A stretch of 64,000 nt of DNA from Sulfoacidibacillus thermotolerans (GCF_003144315.1 NZ_MPDK01000004.1:86315-150314); one strand, 5' to 3'. Counted from the stretch's first letter, positions 34,256 through 43,709 are shown. Numbers and translations: made by a program. Notes: generated from the sequence alone by a model not told the origin.

Positions 34256-35593
34256 GTGCGCAAACAATATACTAGAGAAGATATTATCGCAATGGCGAAA
34301 GAGCATGATGTCCGTTATTTGCGTTTGCAGTTTACGGATTTATTAGGTGTGATTAAGAATGTAGAGGTTCCCATCAGCCAGTTGGAAAAAGCGTTGGATA
34401 ATCGCGTCATGTTTGACGGTTCTTCAATTGAAGGATTTGTTCGAATTGAAGAATCGGATATGTATTTATACCCTGATTTATCAACCTGGTTGATCTTCCC
34501 TTGGCATGGCGAACAAGGAAAGGTAGCTCGTTTAATCTGTGATATTTATAACGCGGATGGGACTCCATTTGCGGGAGATCCGCGCGGGATATTAAAACGT
34601 GCTTTGAAAAAGGCAGAGAGTATGGGGTTTACGACGATGAATGTCGGGCCGGAACCTGAATTTTTCCTTTTTAAGATGGATGAACAAGGAAATCCCACTA
34701 CAGAAATGAATGATCAAGGGGGATATTTTGACCTTGCCCCCGTTGATTTAGGAGAAAATTGTCGTCGTGAGATTGTCTTGGTACTAGAGACAATGGGATT
34801 TGAAATTGAGGCTTCTCACCACGAGGTTGCACCGGGACAACATGAAATCGATTTTAAATATGCGAGTGCACTCGTTGCGGCGGATAACATCATGACCTTT
34901 AAGCTTGTGGTGAAAACTGTTGCACGGCAATTTGGCTTGCATGCGACGTTTATGCCAAAGCCCATTTATGGGATTAATGGTTCTGGCATGCATTGTCATC
35001 AATCGCTTTTTCGTGGAATGGAGAATGCTTTTTACGATGAGAATGATGAGATTGGTTTGAGTCAGGTAGGAAAACAATATTTAGCGGGGATTTTGCATCA
35101 TGCACCTGGATTTACAGCGATAACAAATCCAATCATCAATTCCTATAAGCGTCTCGTTCCGGGTTATGAGGCTCCTTGTTACATCGCTTGGTCTGGAAAG
35201 AATCGCAGCCCGCTTGTGCGAATTCCCGCATCACGTGGACTAGGCACAAGAATTGAAGTGCGTAGTCCCGATCCATCTACGAATCCCTATCTAGCGTTAG
35301 CGGTCATGCTCTATGCGGGGCTTGACGGAATTGAGCGTAATTTGCGTTTGCCACACGCGGTGAATCGGAACATTTATGTGATGAATGAGATGGAGCGATT
35401 ACGTGCTGGGATTCATAGCTTACCCGCATCGTTGAAAGACGCTCTCGAAGCCTTAGCCAATGACGAAGTCATGCGCGAAGCTTTAGGAGAACATGCATAC
35501 TCACATTTTTATGAGGCCAAAATGATCGAATGGGATATGTTCCGAACGGCTGTTCATCCGTGGGAACGCGAGCAGTACCTCACTATGTACTAA
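34256..35593 (+). CDS. glnA: Glutamine synthetase type I
   Basis: A 445-residue ammonia-assimilating enzyme of the short GSI-alpha type that lacks the adenylylation loop, as in Bacillus. It shows [10 protein letters not shown], the metal-site segment [21 protein letters not shown], and [13 protein letters not shown]. The start is GTG with GAGGGGG 8 bp upstream. It is co-transcribed with glnR and is expected to be feedback-inhibited and to chaperone GlnR. Confidence 0.96.
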   Translation: MRKQYTREDIIAMAKEHDVRYLRLQFTDLLGVIKNVEVPISQLEKALDNRVMFDGSSIEGFVRIEESDMYLYPDLSTWLIFPWHGEQGKVARLICDIYNADGTPFAGDPRGILKRALKKAESMGFTTMNVGPEPEFFLFKMDEQGNPTTEMNDQGGYFDLAPVDLGENCRREIVLVLETMGFEIEASHHEVAPGQHEIDFKYASALVAADNIMTFKLVVKTVARQFGLHATFMPKPIYGINGSGMHCHQSLFRGMENAFYDENDEIGLSQVGKQYLAGILHHAPGFTAITNPIINSYKRLVPGYEAPCYIAWSGKNRSPLVRIPASRGLGTRIEVRSPDPSTNPYLALAVMLYAGLDGIERNLRLPHAVNRNIYVMNEMERLRAGIHSLPASLKDALEALANDEVMREALGEHAYSHFYEAKMIEWDMFRTAVHPWEREQYLTMY

Positions 35594-35623
35594 AAAACGA
35601 AGGTTATACCGCCGTTTCGTTAG

Positions 35624-36235
35624 TTAAGGCATTGTGCGCCACAGACCGACCACTTTACCAGCAATTGTGACGTTCCGATAGATCAGTGGCGCCATTGTCT
35701 TGTTTTCTGGTTGTAAGCGAATATGTTGGTCCTCTTTAAAAAAACGTTTGATCGTGGCTTCGTCTTCTTCTGTAAGTGCTACAACGATATCGCCGTTGTG
35801 TGCACTGGATTGGCGATGAACATAGACAATGTCACCATCGAAAATCCCGGCGTCGATCATGCTGTCGCCTATGACGCGCAGTGCAAATATGTTGTCTCGA
35901 TCTTTGAGAAATAAAGGTGCTGGAATATAATCTTCTACATCTTGGACGGCCGTGATCGGGAGACCCGCAGTAACTTTTCCTACGATCGGGATCATTACAG
36001 CATCTGGTACGGGTGCAGTTTCACGGAGGATCTCAATCGCGCGCGGCTTAGTCGGGTCTCTGCGGATCAAACCGCGCTGTTCTAGTTTTGCTAAATGACT
36101 GTGTACAGTAGATGTGCTAGTTAGCCCGACGGCGTCACCAATCTCGCGCACAGATGGCGGATAGCCTCTTGACGATACAGCTTGTTTAATAAAGTTTAAG
36201 ATCTCCTCTTGTTTTTCACGTGCACTTTGGCGCAT
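35624..36235 (-). CDS. lexA: SOS repressor LexA
   Basis: A 203-residue repressor and self-cleaving S24 peptidase. The winged helix-turn-helix includes [20 protein letters not shown]; the cleavage site is A90-G91 in VTAGLP; S125 (GDSM) and K163 (ATIKRFF) form the catalytic dyad. ATG 36235 (MRQSAREKQ) has GAGAGGAG upstream and is preferred over the TTG eight codons earlier. An SOS box lies about 65 bp upstream, indicating autoregulation. Confidence 0.95.
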   Translation of the reverse strand: MRQSAREKQEEILNFIKQAVSSRGYPPSVREIGDAVGLTSTSTVHSHLAKLEQRGLIRRDPTKPRAIEILRETAPVPDAVMIPIVGKVTAGLPITAVQDVEDYIPAPLFLKDRDNIFALRVIGDSMIDAGIFDGDIVYVHRQSSAHNGDIVVALTEEDEATIKRFFKEDQHIRLQPENKTMAPLIYRNVTIAGKVVGLWRTMP

Positions 36236-36299
36236 GGTGAAGTGACTCCTCTCATCCAATTCTTCCTAGAATAAATATATCACTTTTATGAAAGTTATG

Positions 36300-36313
36300 C
36301 AAACACACGTTCG
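36300..36313. promoter_or_regulatory. SOS box (LexA operator)
   Basis: CAAAC-ACAC-GTTCG matches the Bacillus SOS box CGAAC-N4-GTTCG at nine of ten defined positions. It sits between lexA (minus) and the DUF1294 gene (plus), so it may control both. Confidence 0.75.
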
Positions 36314-36327
36314 GGGGCGACGCGTAA

Positions 36328-36615
36328 ATGGTGGGGAGTAACTTATTATTCCTATATTTATGCATTGTAAATATATGGGCATTTTGGCTGATGCGAACAG
36401 ATAAGAAGCGTTCGAAGCAACGTCGCAAGCGTCGCATTCGCGAACGGACATTACTTGTCTTGGCGATTGTTGGCGGAGGACTTGGCACGTGGCTTGCTAT
36501 GCGCCTGTTTCGCCATAAAACAAAACACTTTTCATTTCAACTGATTGCACCGCTCTCGACGTTACTCTGGGCGATTTTTATCCTGAATCTTCTCTATCGT
36601 GGGGTGATTCGTTAA
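36328..36615 (+). CDS. DUF1294 membrane protein
   Basis: A 95-residue protein with three membrane segments and a basic loop (DKKRSKQRRKRRIRERTLL) followed by GGGLGTWLAMRLFRHKTKH, the DUF1294 (YsdA-like) signature. Function unknown. It starts 15 bp from the SOS box, so it may be damage-inducible. Confidence 0.8.
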   Translation: MVGSNLLFLYLCIVNIWAFWLMRTDKKRSKQRRKRRIRERTLLVLAIVGGGLGTWLAMRLFRHKTKHFSFQLIAPLSTLLWAIFILNLLYRGVIR

Positions 36616-36640
36616 GGTAGAGAGTGGACCCAAGCTATGT

Positions 36641-37840
36641 TCACCTTTTGACGAGATGTATCGTTCCTGCAAAGCTCACAAGCATAAGTGCGGTTAAACA
36701 AGCTCCCGTCCATTGCCATAAGCCGTAGGAGATCGCTGCGAGAAATGAGCCTAGTGTTCCACCAAGAAAGTAGGACACCATGTAGATACTATTGACGCGG
36801 CTACGTGCTTCTGGCACCAGTGCGTAAATGCGTGCCTGATTGGAGATTTGACTCGCTTGAACGCCAAAATCGAGGAGCAGAACTCCGAAAATCAACAACA
36901 ATAAAACTCCATCCCCTAAAAGCATCATGACATACGATGCAAATGTGATAAAAATCCCCACACCAATCATAAAAGATGGGCCACGGCGATCTGCGATTCG
37001 CCCTGCAATGGGAGCGATCAACGCGCCGCCAATCCCTACCAAGCCAAAGAGTCCAACAATCGCACTTCCATAATGATAAGGACTTTGACTTAGGCGAAAT
37101 GCGAGTACAGTCCAAAGCACACTGAAAGCGCCAAATAGAGATCCACCGATCATGCTAGATTGGCGTAGGATCGGCTGTTGTAGGAACAGTTGTGCAATCG
37201 AACGCATCAACTTGCCATAAGTCAGCTTGGCAGTGGCCGTTAGTTGTGGCAAAGCAAAATACATGATGACTCCTAAAGCGATCATAAGCCCAGTTGCAAT
37301 GAGGTAAACAGTTCGCCAACCAAACCATTGACCTATTGCACCGCTAAAGGTCCGAGCGGCGAGAATGCCAAGAAGCAATCCCCCCATAACTGTACCGACA
37401 ACCTGTCCGCGCGTTTTTTCATCTGCGAGATCTACTGCTAATGGGATGATGACTTGCGGAACAATGGTCCACATCCCAGTAAGAAAGCTGGCAACCTCAA
37501 GCCACGTAATCGTTTGTGCCTGGGATAAGGCGAATAATGTGATGGCTGTCGTAAAAGACAGTATGACAATCAGGGAGCGTTTGGACCAAATATCTCCGAG
37601 TGGGGTTAGAAATAGAAGTCCTGCTGCATAACCAAATTGTGTAACAGTCGCGACAAATCCCATTTGTGTAGAAGTTTCATGGAAGGTTTGGCCCATTAGC
37701 GCTAGTAGCGGTTGACAATAGTAGATGTTGGCAACAGAAATGGCTGCCCCAAGCGCAAGCAAGAGTGTCAACCAGCGAGTTAACCTTGGTTTCTGTTGGT
37801 TTCTAGGTTTTGCATCTGCAGTGAGTTTAGTAGTCATCAT
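36641..37840 (-). CDS. Major facilitator superfamily transporter
   Basis: A 399-residue, 12-helix secondary transporter. YYCQPLLALMGQTF after helix 1, GDIWSKRSLIV in the 2-3 loop and GRIADRRGPSF in the 8-9 loop are MFS motifs; similar proteins are annotated as drug or sugar efflux pumps. AAAGGAG precedes the ATG pair at 37840/37837. Substrate unknown. Confidence 0.85.
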   Translation of the reverse strand: MMTTKLTADAKPRNQQKPRLTRWLTLLLALGAAISVANIYYCQPLLALMGQTFHETSTQMGFVATVTQFGYAAGLLFLTPLGDIWSKRSLIVILSFTTAITLFALSQAQTITWLEVASFLTGMWTIVPQVIIPLAVDLADEKTRGQVVGTVMGGLLLGILAARTFSGAIGQWFGWRTVYLIATGLMIALGVIMYFALPQLTATAKLTYGKLMRSIAQLFLQQPILRQSSMIGGSLFGAFSVLWTVLAFRLSQSPYHYGSAIVGLFGLVGIGGALIAPIAGRIADRRGPSFMIGVGIFITFASYVMMLLGDGVLLLLIFGVLLLDFGVQASQISNQARIYALVPEARSRVNSIYMVSYFLGGTLGSFLAAISYGLWQWTGACLTALMLVSFAGTIHLVKR

Positions 37841-37924
37841 TAACTCCTTTGAATGTGGAATTGCGTAAACGCCAGCATTTTTTAAGTATTTGTCGGTATG
37901 ATTTGGGACGGGGTGAAGATTGTG

Positions 37925-38233
37925 ATGGAAAAAAGCATGCGAATGACGATTGTAGTGCTTGTTCTAGTGGCCATTGCAGCAGAGATACCGCGAATTGTGC
38001 AATTGGCCCCAGGGTACACGCCTCCATTAGGAATTTCGCAACAAGGGGTGGCGCTAAAACAGACACTCCAAACTGAAGAAGCTACGAATCGCAAAGTGGC
38101 GCAGATGAACGCGCAGTTGCAAAGCGCGATTGCCGCTGTAGAGAATCATTTGTTGGTGATGCAGCGGGACTACACACAGCATCTGCAGGATCTTGCACAA
38201 CGTGGACTCATCCAACTGAGTAATGGCTCCTAA
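37925..38233 (+). CDS. Membrane-anchored coiled-coil protein of unknown function (redox operon, first gene)
   Basis: A 102-residue protein: basic N-terminus, one membrane segment (MTIVVLVLVAIAAEI), then an extracytoplasmic region rich in Gln, Ala and Glu likely to form a coiled coil (TEEATNRKVAQMNAQLQSAI). ATG 37925 is preferred over 37898. Not recognised. It heads the run ending in apbE, so it may scaffold the electron-transfer proteins. Confidence 0.65.
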   Translation: MEKSMRMTIVVLVLVAIAAEIPRIVQLAPGYTPPLGISQQGVALKQTLQTEEATNRKVAQMNAQLQSAIAAVENHLLVMQRDYTQHLQDLAQRGLIQLSNGS

Positions 38234-38270
38234 AGAACTTACTTTGTCTAGAGCTATTGGGGGATTGTCT

Positions 38271-38705
38271 ATGAAAAATTATTTTAATGAAAAATTGCTA
38301 TTTTCGATTGGGCCACTGCTGTTAGCGGTCTTTACGATTTCATCTTATCACTACGCCCTGCAGATCGGAATTCAGGCTACAGAAAAGGAAATTCAGATGA
38401 ATACGAGAGGTTCTGGCAGTGAGAGTTCAATCGCCTTGCAAGTCGCAGCACAAAAGGCGCAGTGGCTCAAAGAAAAAAACGCATCCAGTGCCTTGATTGC
38501 TAAATATCAAGCTCTATTGGCTCAAGAGCGTGCAGATCAATCTGTAATAAATCAGGTGAACGCGCAACTGGAAGCAGATGGACTTTCTCCTATTATTGTC
38601 CCTTCTGCGCCGCGTGTGCTGACACAGTATGTGCAAAACGCATCAACGACTCCTGCGTATTCCGTTGCGCCACCACCAGTACAAGCGGTAACGGGAGCTT
38701 CCTAA
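38271..38705 (+). CDS. Membrane-anchored coiled-coil protein ending in VTGAS, possible ApbE substrate
   Basis: A 144-residue protein with an N-terminal membrane anchor (LLFSIGPLLLAVFTISSY), an extracytoplasmic coiled coil (residues 60-110), a Pro-rich linker and the last residues QAVTGAS. ApbE attaches FMN at a D-x-x-(S/T)-G-A-(S/T) motif; here the terminal TGAS fits, with Q in place of the conserved acidic residue. apbE is two genes downstream. GGGGGATT precedes the ATG. No family recognised; flavinylation is an inference. Confidence 0.6.
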   Translation: MKNYFNEKLLFSIGPLLLAVFTISSYHYALQIGIQATEKEIQMNTRGSGSESSIALQVAAQKAQWLKEKNASSALIAKYQALLAQERADQSVINQVNAQLEADGLSPIIVPSAPRVLTQYVQNASTTPAYSVAPPPVQAVTGAS

Positions 38706-38735
38706 AATATAAGATGCAAAAGGAGGGAAGTTGGG

Positions 38736-39398
38736 ATGAAAGTCGAGACCACTTTCTGGTTGACCCTTGTGCTTGCTGTACTTGTGGGGATCACGGCACT
38801 TACAATTTTTACAGCTTCTTTGCAAGTTCCTTTGATTATTCAGATGGCGCCATGGCTCATCGCTCGTGGAACAGGCGTCACTGCTTATCTATTACTTACG
38901 TGGCTTGTCGTTGTGGGAATGGTGCTTGCAAGCGCACCTAACCGCGAACGATGGCGTAAAAGTGCATGGCTTTTCCCTTTACATCGGGTTTTGGCTGTGT
39001 TTTTGCTCGCATTTGTTGTCTTACACATCAGTTCAATATTGCTTGATCGCTATGCGCACATTGGGCTGTTGGGCGCATTTGTCCCGGGTTTTGCGGGATA
39101 TCGCCCACTGCCTGTCTTACTTGGCACAATTTCTCTCTATCTGATGATTGTTGTTGGGGTCACTGCACGCTTTCCACGAATCTTACCGAGTGGAAAATGG
39201 TTGACGATACATCGTCTCTCTTTGATTACTTTTGTCCTCGTTTTTTTCCATGGCATTTTCACCGGGAGTGACACGCCAGAACTGCAAATGATGTATGAAC
39301 TGTCTGGCGGTCTCGTCCTAGTTGCCGCATTTTTGCGTTATGCGTTTGTTCGTCGCCGTTTTCAAGTAACAAGACAAAAGCAGCAGGAGATCTCATAA
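38736..39398 (+). CDS. Ferric-reductase-like transmembrane heme protein
   Basis: A 220-residue protein with six membrane helices. Paired histidines one helix-turn set apart, in LHRVLAVFLLAFVVLHISS and IHRLSLITFVLVFFHG, fit the bis-heme arrangement of the ferric-reductase/YedZ-like domain. It probably carries electrons across the membrane. AGGAGGGA precedes the ATG. Lacking FAD and NAD domains, it would need a separate donor and acceptor; the ApbE gene 3 bp downstream suggests a flavinylated partner. Confidence 0.8.
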   Translation: MKVETTFWLTLVLAVLVGITALTIFTASLQVPLIIQMAPWLIARGTGVTAYLLLTWLVVVGMVLASAPNRERWRKSAWLFPLHRVLAVFLLAFVVLHISSILLDRYAHIGLLGAFVPGFAGYRPLPVLLGTISLYLMIVVGVTARFPRILPSGKWLTIHRLSLITFVLVFFHGIFTGSDTPELQMMYELSGGLVLVAAFLRYAFVRRRFQVTRQKQQEIS

Positions 39399-39401
39399 TG
39401 C

Positions 39402-40370
39402 ATGGAAAATTCGGTTCAAAAACAAAACGAATGGGTTAGGGAGTCATTTCAAGCTCTCGGAACACAGATCGATGTTTTGGTAAAGGTGCAACGCTGCGCA
39501 ACAAAGCAAATTAGCGAGTGGATACATGAGGAAATATCCCGCGGAGAGCGTGCACTTTCTAGATTTCGTGAAGACAGTGAATTGACGCAACTCAATCGTT
39601 CATTAGGTGTGGAGCAACGCGTGACAGATAGGCTTTTTGAATCTCTCGTATTAGCTTATGAATCCTATGAATGCACACAAGGTGTATTTGATCCACGTGT
39701 TTTGACGATTTTACAGCAGTTAGGATATCGCGGGGCAAACGTTCCCGAAGCTATTTCTTATTCGGATCCCTGGATTATATTTGACACGATGCGGCAAGCT
39801 GTTACGTTACGTGCTCCTGTTGACCTCGGTGGAATCGGCAAAAGTTATATCGTAGAACGTGTTGCAAAGTTGCTTGAACCCTATAGTGAAGATTTCTTGC
39901 TTTCATTTGGTGGAGATATTGTATATCGCGGACGTAATGAAAGTGAAGAGCCTTGGCGCATCGGTGTGGAATGGCCCTTCACAGGCGCGCACCTAGCGGC
40001 TGTCTATGAGGTACAAGGCGCAGGGGCGGTATGCACTTCTTCACATGGTAAGCGACGCTTTTGCGATGCATCAGGAAGCGTCCATCACCACTTAATCGAT
40101 CCAAAAAGCAAGCGCTCAGGGGGCTGCGGGTATACTTCAGTCACAGTTTTTGCGGACACAGCCACGGAAGCTGAACTTTGGTCAAAGGTGGTGTATTTGC
40201 GAGGAGTCTCTGCAATTCCAAAGCATGTGCGGACTGACCTTTCGATCTTAGTTATAACAGATCAAGGGCAGTTGTTGCATGCTGGGAAGATGACAGAAGC
40301 TTTACTTTGGTGCATTTGTGAAGTGGAGTCGCTACATTTACTTACAGATACGGAGGAAGAATCGTGCTGA
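39402..40370 (+). CDS. apbE: FAD:protein FMN transferase
   Basis: A 322-residue ApbE-family enzyme that attaches FMN to Thr or Ser of extracytoplasmic flavoproteins. Visible blocks are FQALGTQIDVLV, LSRFREDSELTQLN, PVDLGGIGKSY, LLSFGGDIVYRG, HHLIDPKSKRSG and VTVFADTATEAELWSK with metal ligands in the last. No lipobox or signal peptide is evident, so it may act inside or be anchored by partners. The stop overlaps the next regulator gene by 7 bp. Confidence 0.92.
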   Translation: MENSVQKQNEWVRESFQALGTQIDVLVKVQRCATKQISEWIHEEISRGERALSRFREDSELTQLNRSLGVEQRVTDRLFESLVLAYESYECTQGVFDPRVLTILQQLGYRGANVPEAISYSDPWIIFDTMRQAVTLRAPVDLGGIGKSYIVERVAKLLEPYSEDFLLSFGGDIVYRGRNESEEPWRIGVEWPFTGAHLAAVYEVQGAGAVCTSSHGKRRFCDASGSVHHHLIDPKSKRSGGCGYTSVTVFADTATEAELWSKVVYLRGVSAIPKHVRTDLSILVITDQGQLLHAGKMTEALLWCICEVESLHLLTDTEEESC

Positions 40371-41044
40371 AACTACTTGTGATTGAGGACGACGTGGCAC
40401 TTGCTCATGCGATAGAGAAGTTACTGCGTGAAGAAGGGTATGATGTATCGCAAACGTCAGATGGTGAAATTGGATTGCATTTAGCTTTGAGTGGTCTGTA
40501 TGATGCGTTAGTGTTAGATCTAATGATTCCTGGGATTAATGGGTTTGAACTGCTACGCCAACTTCGTGAGAAACACAACGGCACACCCGTTCTTGTTTTA
40601 ACTGCACGGGATCAAGTGGCAGATCGTGTAAAGGGATTGGACTACGGAGCCGATGATTATCTTGTGAAACCATTTGCCACGACGGAGTTATTGGCGCGGA
40701 TTCGGGCGCTTTTGCGGCGTTATGATAAAATAGGTGCTGATCTTGATTTGTTGATGGTTGATGGTGTGACATATCATCGCAAAGCGCGAGAACTAATCAA
40801 AGACGGTGTTACGTATGTCTTACCACCTAAAGAGGCTGCGTTGCTTGAGTTATTTTTACGACATCCTCGTCAGGTTTTAACGCGTGAACAAATTATGGAT
40901 CGTCTATGGGGATATGAAGCAGAAGTGCTAGAGAACACACTAGAGACCTATGTATCAAAGTTGCGCAAGCGATTGGAGGGGGAAGAATGTCCCTTGATTC
41001 AGACCGTGCGCGGAATCGGTTATCGGCTTCAGACAAGGGATTGA
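40364..41044 (+). CDS. OmpR-family response regulator
   Basis: A 226-residue regulator. Receiver: acidic DD at residues 9-10, phospho-acceptor in LVLDLMIPGINGF, lysine in LVKPFAT. Winged-helix output domain ends LIQTVRGIGYRLQ. GTG 40364 follows CGGAGGAAG. It overlaps apbE and the kinase gene, so redox operon and two-component pair are one unit. Confidence 0.92.
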   Translation: MLKLLVIEDDVALAHAIEKLLREEGYDVSQTSDGEIGLHLALSGLYDALVLDLMIPGINGFELLRQLREKHNGTPVLVLTARDQVADRVKGLDYGADDYLVKPFATTELLARIRALLRRYDKIGADLDLLMVDGVTYHRKARELIKDGVTYVLPPKEAALLELFLRHPRQVLTREQIMDRLWGYEAEVLENTLETYVSKLRKRLEGEECPLIQTVRGIGYRLQTRD

Positions 41045-42324
41045 TGCGCCGCCAACGCCTGCGTCTGGCAGTAGTTAACATGGTTGTACTCTCTTTCATA
41101 TGGAGTGCGTTGTCGATCTTTGTTTATTTTGTTTTACAAGCTGAGACTCTTCGTGCAGAGCATGCGCGTTTGGCATTTTTTGCAGAACAGGTCGCAGATC
41201 AAGCGTATCACAGTGAGCATTTTGTACCTAAGCAACTGCATCCGAGTGATGAGGATGTGTTGTATGCACTGTGGAAAAAGCAGGGTTCCAGATATCAATT
41301 GCTTCAAGCGGTGATGAACTCGCAGCGTTTGGTGCAAACGTTGCAGCCTGATGGTACGAAAATTTATGCAAAAGAGCAGTATCGCGGCTTGTATTTTGAT
41401 GGGGAGCATTATCAGTTACTCGTTCAGAATTATACGATTCGGGGTTCGCAATTTTTAGTACAAGTTTTAGATGATATTGGTCCTGAAGAGGGAGTCATGC
41501 GCCGCCTAGGCATTTTGTTTGTGATTGGCGGGGCATTAGGGTTATTGTTAAGCGTGTTGGGTGCTTATATTTTGGGACGCTGGACATTGCGTCCGTTGAT
41601 GGCAGCGCGTCTGCGGGAGCAAGAATTTGTCGCTGATGTATCCCATGAGTTAAGAACACCGCTTTCTGTTTTGCAAACTCACTTAGAACTATTGTTGCGC
41701 CATATTGATAATGAAAATCAAACCCTTCTGCACGATATTGAACCTATTTATAAAGAGACAAAACGGATGCGTCGTCTGGTCGATGACCTGTTGGATTTAG
41801 CCCGCATGGATGCAGGAGAAGTGGCTACAATTCGCACTCGTGTGCATGTAAGTGAAGTATGTCTTGAGGTTTTGGAGTTGTATGAACCCTTATATGTACA
41901 AAAGGGAATCCATTTTTCTTATCAAGTTCCTCAAGGGATCTACGTACTTGGAGATGCGGGGAGAATTCGACAATTGCTTTTTATATTATTAGATAATGCT
42001 TACAAGTATACGGAGCGTGGAGAGGTTTCTCTTCATTTGGAAACTCGTGGTCATCTAGTTGAACTGGTCATTCGGGATACGGGGATCGGAATTGCGCCAG
42101 AATGGTTGCCGCGGATCACGGAGCGATTTGTACGCGGTGAATTTGCTCGAACGCGGGTTGAAAAAGGGGACAATGGAGTGGACAGCGTGAGTGCAATGTC
42201 GACGGGGCTAGGGTTGGCGATTGCCAAACGGATTGTCTTAGCGATGCAGGGGAAGTGGCACATAGCAAGCAATCTAGGGGTGGGAACTGAGATTACGTTG
42301 CGGTTTCCGCTTGAGCGGATGTGA
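41044..42324 (+). CDS. Membrane sensor histidine kinase
   Basis: A 426-residue kinase. Two membrane helices (about residues 10-32 and 150-172) flank a ~115-residue extracytoplasmic sensor. The HisKA motif is VSHELRTPLSVLQ, the N box LFILLDNAYKYTE, G1 RDTGIGIAPEW and G2 TGLGLAIAKRIV. ATG 41044 overlaps the regulator stop (TGATG) and is preferred over the ATG 19 codons upstream. The signal is unknown; operon context suggests a redox or envelope cue. Confidence 0.92.
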   Translation: MRRQRLRLAVVNMVVLSFIWSALSIFVYFVLQAETLRAEHARLAFFAEQVADQAYHSEHFVPKQLHPSDEDVLYALWKKQGSRYQLLQAVMNSQRLVQTLQPDGTKIYAKEQYRGLYFDGEHYQLLVQNYTIRGSQFLVQVLDDIGPEEGVMRRLGILFVIGGALGLLLSVLGAYILGRWTLRPLMAARLREQEFVADVSHELRTPLSVLQTHLELLLRHIDNENQTLLHDIEPIYKETKRMRRLVDDLLDLARMDAGEVATIRTRVHVSEVCLEVLELYEPLYVQKGIHFSYQVPQGIYVLGDAGRIRQLLFILLDNAYKYTERGEVSLHLETRGHLVELVIRDTGIGIAPEWLPRITERFVRGEFARTRVEKGDNGVDSVSAMSTGLGLAIAKRIVLAMQGKWHIASNLGVGTEITLRFPLERM

Positions 42325-42436
42325 ACAATCTGTTAGAAATAGGCCAGTATTTTAGTTGATCTGCCATTCACACTGACGACGTGAGATGATACAGTAAGCA
42401 TGTAAACGTATTCTCAAATAGGGGGTGGGCATTGAC

Positions 42437-43384
42437 ATGATTGACAGGCGTGAAGCCAATACGTTTCGCCTCTATGCGGGCTCGTCTCATCCAGAGTTAG
42501 CTCGACAGGTGGCTCAGCATCTTGGCATAGAACTCGGTCAAGTCCATCTCTCCAAATTCCGTAGCGGAGAACTATATGCTCAGTTTCCGGATAGTGTTCG
42601 TGGAGTGGACGTATATTTATTGCAAACATTTTCACCGCCGATAAATGATCATCTTATGGAATTATTACTCATGATTGATGCATTGAAGCGAAGTTCAGCC
42701 GGCCGCATCAATGTAATCATTCCATATTTTGGTTATGGTCGGCAAGAAAAACAAGGGATTCCACGTGAGCCCATATCGGCTAAAGTGGTAGCGGATGTTT
42801 TAACTAAAGTCGGTGCGCATCGGGTGATTACAGTAGATTTGCATGCACCAGCCATTCAAGGGTTTTTTGATATACCCGTCGATCATCTAACCGCGCTCTC
42901 CATTTTAGCTGATGAGGTGCGCAAATTAGATTTGCACGATGCGGTTGTTGTATCACCTGATGCCGGGCGAGCGAAGACGGCTGAAAAATTTGCAGCTATG
43001 CTTGATGTTCCTATGGCCATCATGCATAAGGGCAGACCACGGCACAATGAAGCTGTGATCACGCATTTAATCGGGGATGTAAAAGGTAAAACTCCGGTCG
43101 TGATCGAAGATATTATCGACACAGGAGGAACGATCACGCAAGTGGTAGAAAATCTCGTTGCGATGGGAGCAGGGCCAGCCATTTTGTGCGCGACGCATGG
43201 TATTTTTTCACCACCAGCAGAAGAGCGGTTAACACATTCGGCGATTCAAAAGGTGGTTGTGACTGATACTTTGCCTTTGCGTGCTGAGCTACAGCAGATG
43301 GCAATTCAAGTATTGCCGATCGCTCCGTTATTAGCTAAAGCAATTGGGCGTGTCCATTACAATCTGGCTTTAAGTACGATGTAG
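42437..43384 (+). CDS. prs: Divergent ribose-phosphate pyrophosphokinase
   Basis: A 315-residue PRPP synthetase-like protein. Retained features: LYAGSSHPELARQVAQHLG, NDHLMELLLMIDALKRSSA, catalytic-histidine VDLHAPAIQGFFD, and the ribose-phosphate loop EDIIDTGGT. Altered features: the ATP-site RQDRK-like segment reads RQEKQGIPREPI and the usual SPDHGG loop reads SPDAGRAKTAEK. It may be a second copy or a specialised enzyme. ATG 42437 is preferred to GTG 42425, which is too close to the GGGGG site. Confidence 0.85.
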   Translation: MIDRREANTFRLYAGSSHPELARQVAQHLGIELGQVHLSKFRSGELYAQFPDSVRGVDVYLLQTFSPPINDHLMELLLMIDALKRSSAGRINVIIPYFGYGRQEKQGIPREPISAKVVADVLTKVGAHRVITVDLHAPAIQGFFDIPVDHLTALSILADEVRKLDLHDAVVVSPDAGRAKTAEKFAAMLDVPMAIMHKGRPRHNEAVITHLIGDVKGKTPVVIEDIIDTGGTITQVVENLVAMGAGPAILCATHGIFSPPAEERLTHSAIQKVVVTDTLPLRAELQQMAIQVLPIAPLLAKAIGRVHYNLALSTM

Positions 43385-43389
43385 ATTGT

Positions 43390-43427
43390 CATCTCGCGCA
43401 CTTCTAAACGTAGCTGTGCGCGAGATG
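43390..43427. terminator. Hairpin after prs
   Basis: CATCTCGCGCAC (43390-43401) pairs perfectly with GTGCGCGAGATG (43416-43427), followed by TTCTGCTCT. A strong stem with a weak T-run, between convergent prs and the YjcZ-like gene. Confidence 0.7.
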
Positions 43428-43458
43428 TTCTGCTCTATGCGACAGGTTTATTTAGCGA

Positions 43459-43584
43459 CTAGCCAGTGACAGTAGATACAACGCCGGTTCCCATACCACT
43501 TGGTACTAAAAGGATAAAAAGCACGAAGATAATCAGAAACACTACCGCCCAACGAGTATATCCACCAAAGGTACCCATCATCAT
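43459..43584 (-). CDS. YjcZ-like small sporulation protein
   Basis: A 41-residue peptide read on the minus strand from three consecutive ATGs (43584, 43581, 43578), with AGAGGAG just upstream. It has a Gly/Tyr-containing start (GTFGGYTRW) and one hydrophobic helix (VVFLIIFVLFILLVP). This layout is that of YjcZ-family spore proteins, which are small and easily missed. It ends GTGVVSTVTG. Confidence 0.6.
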   Translation of the reverse strand: MMMGTFGGYTRWAVVFLIIFVLFILLVPSGMGTGVVSTVTG

Positions 43585-43709
43585 TCACTCCTCTTTTCCA
43601 CGCATGACATATCGTACGCAAAGAGGGGTGTGAGTGTAGGGGCGTTTGCCCTAGGCATTGCAAACATTTGGGCACTTGCTAAGTCTCCTATGCACAAAGA
43701 GGAGGATCG

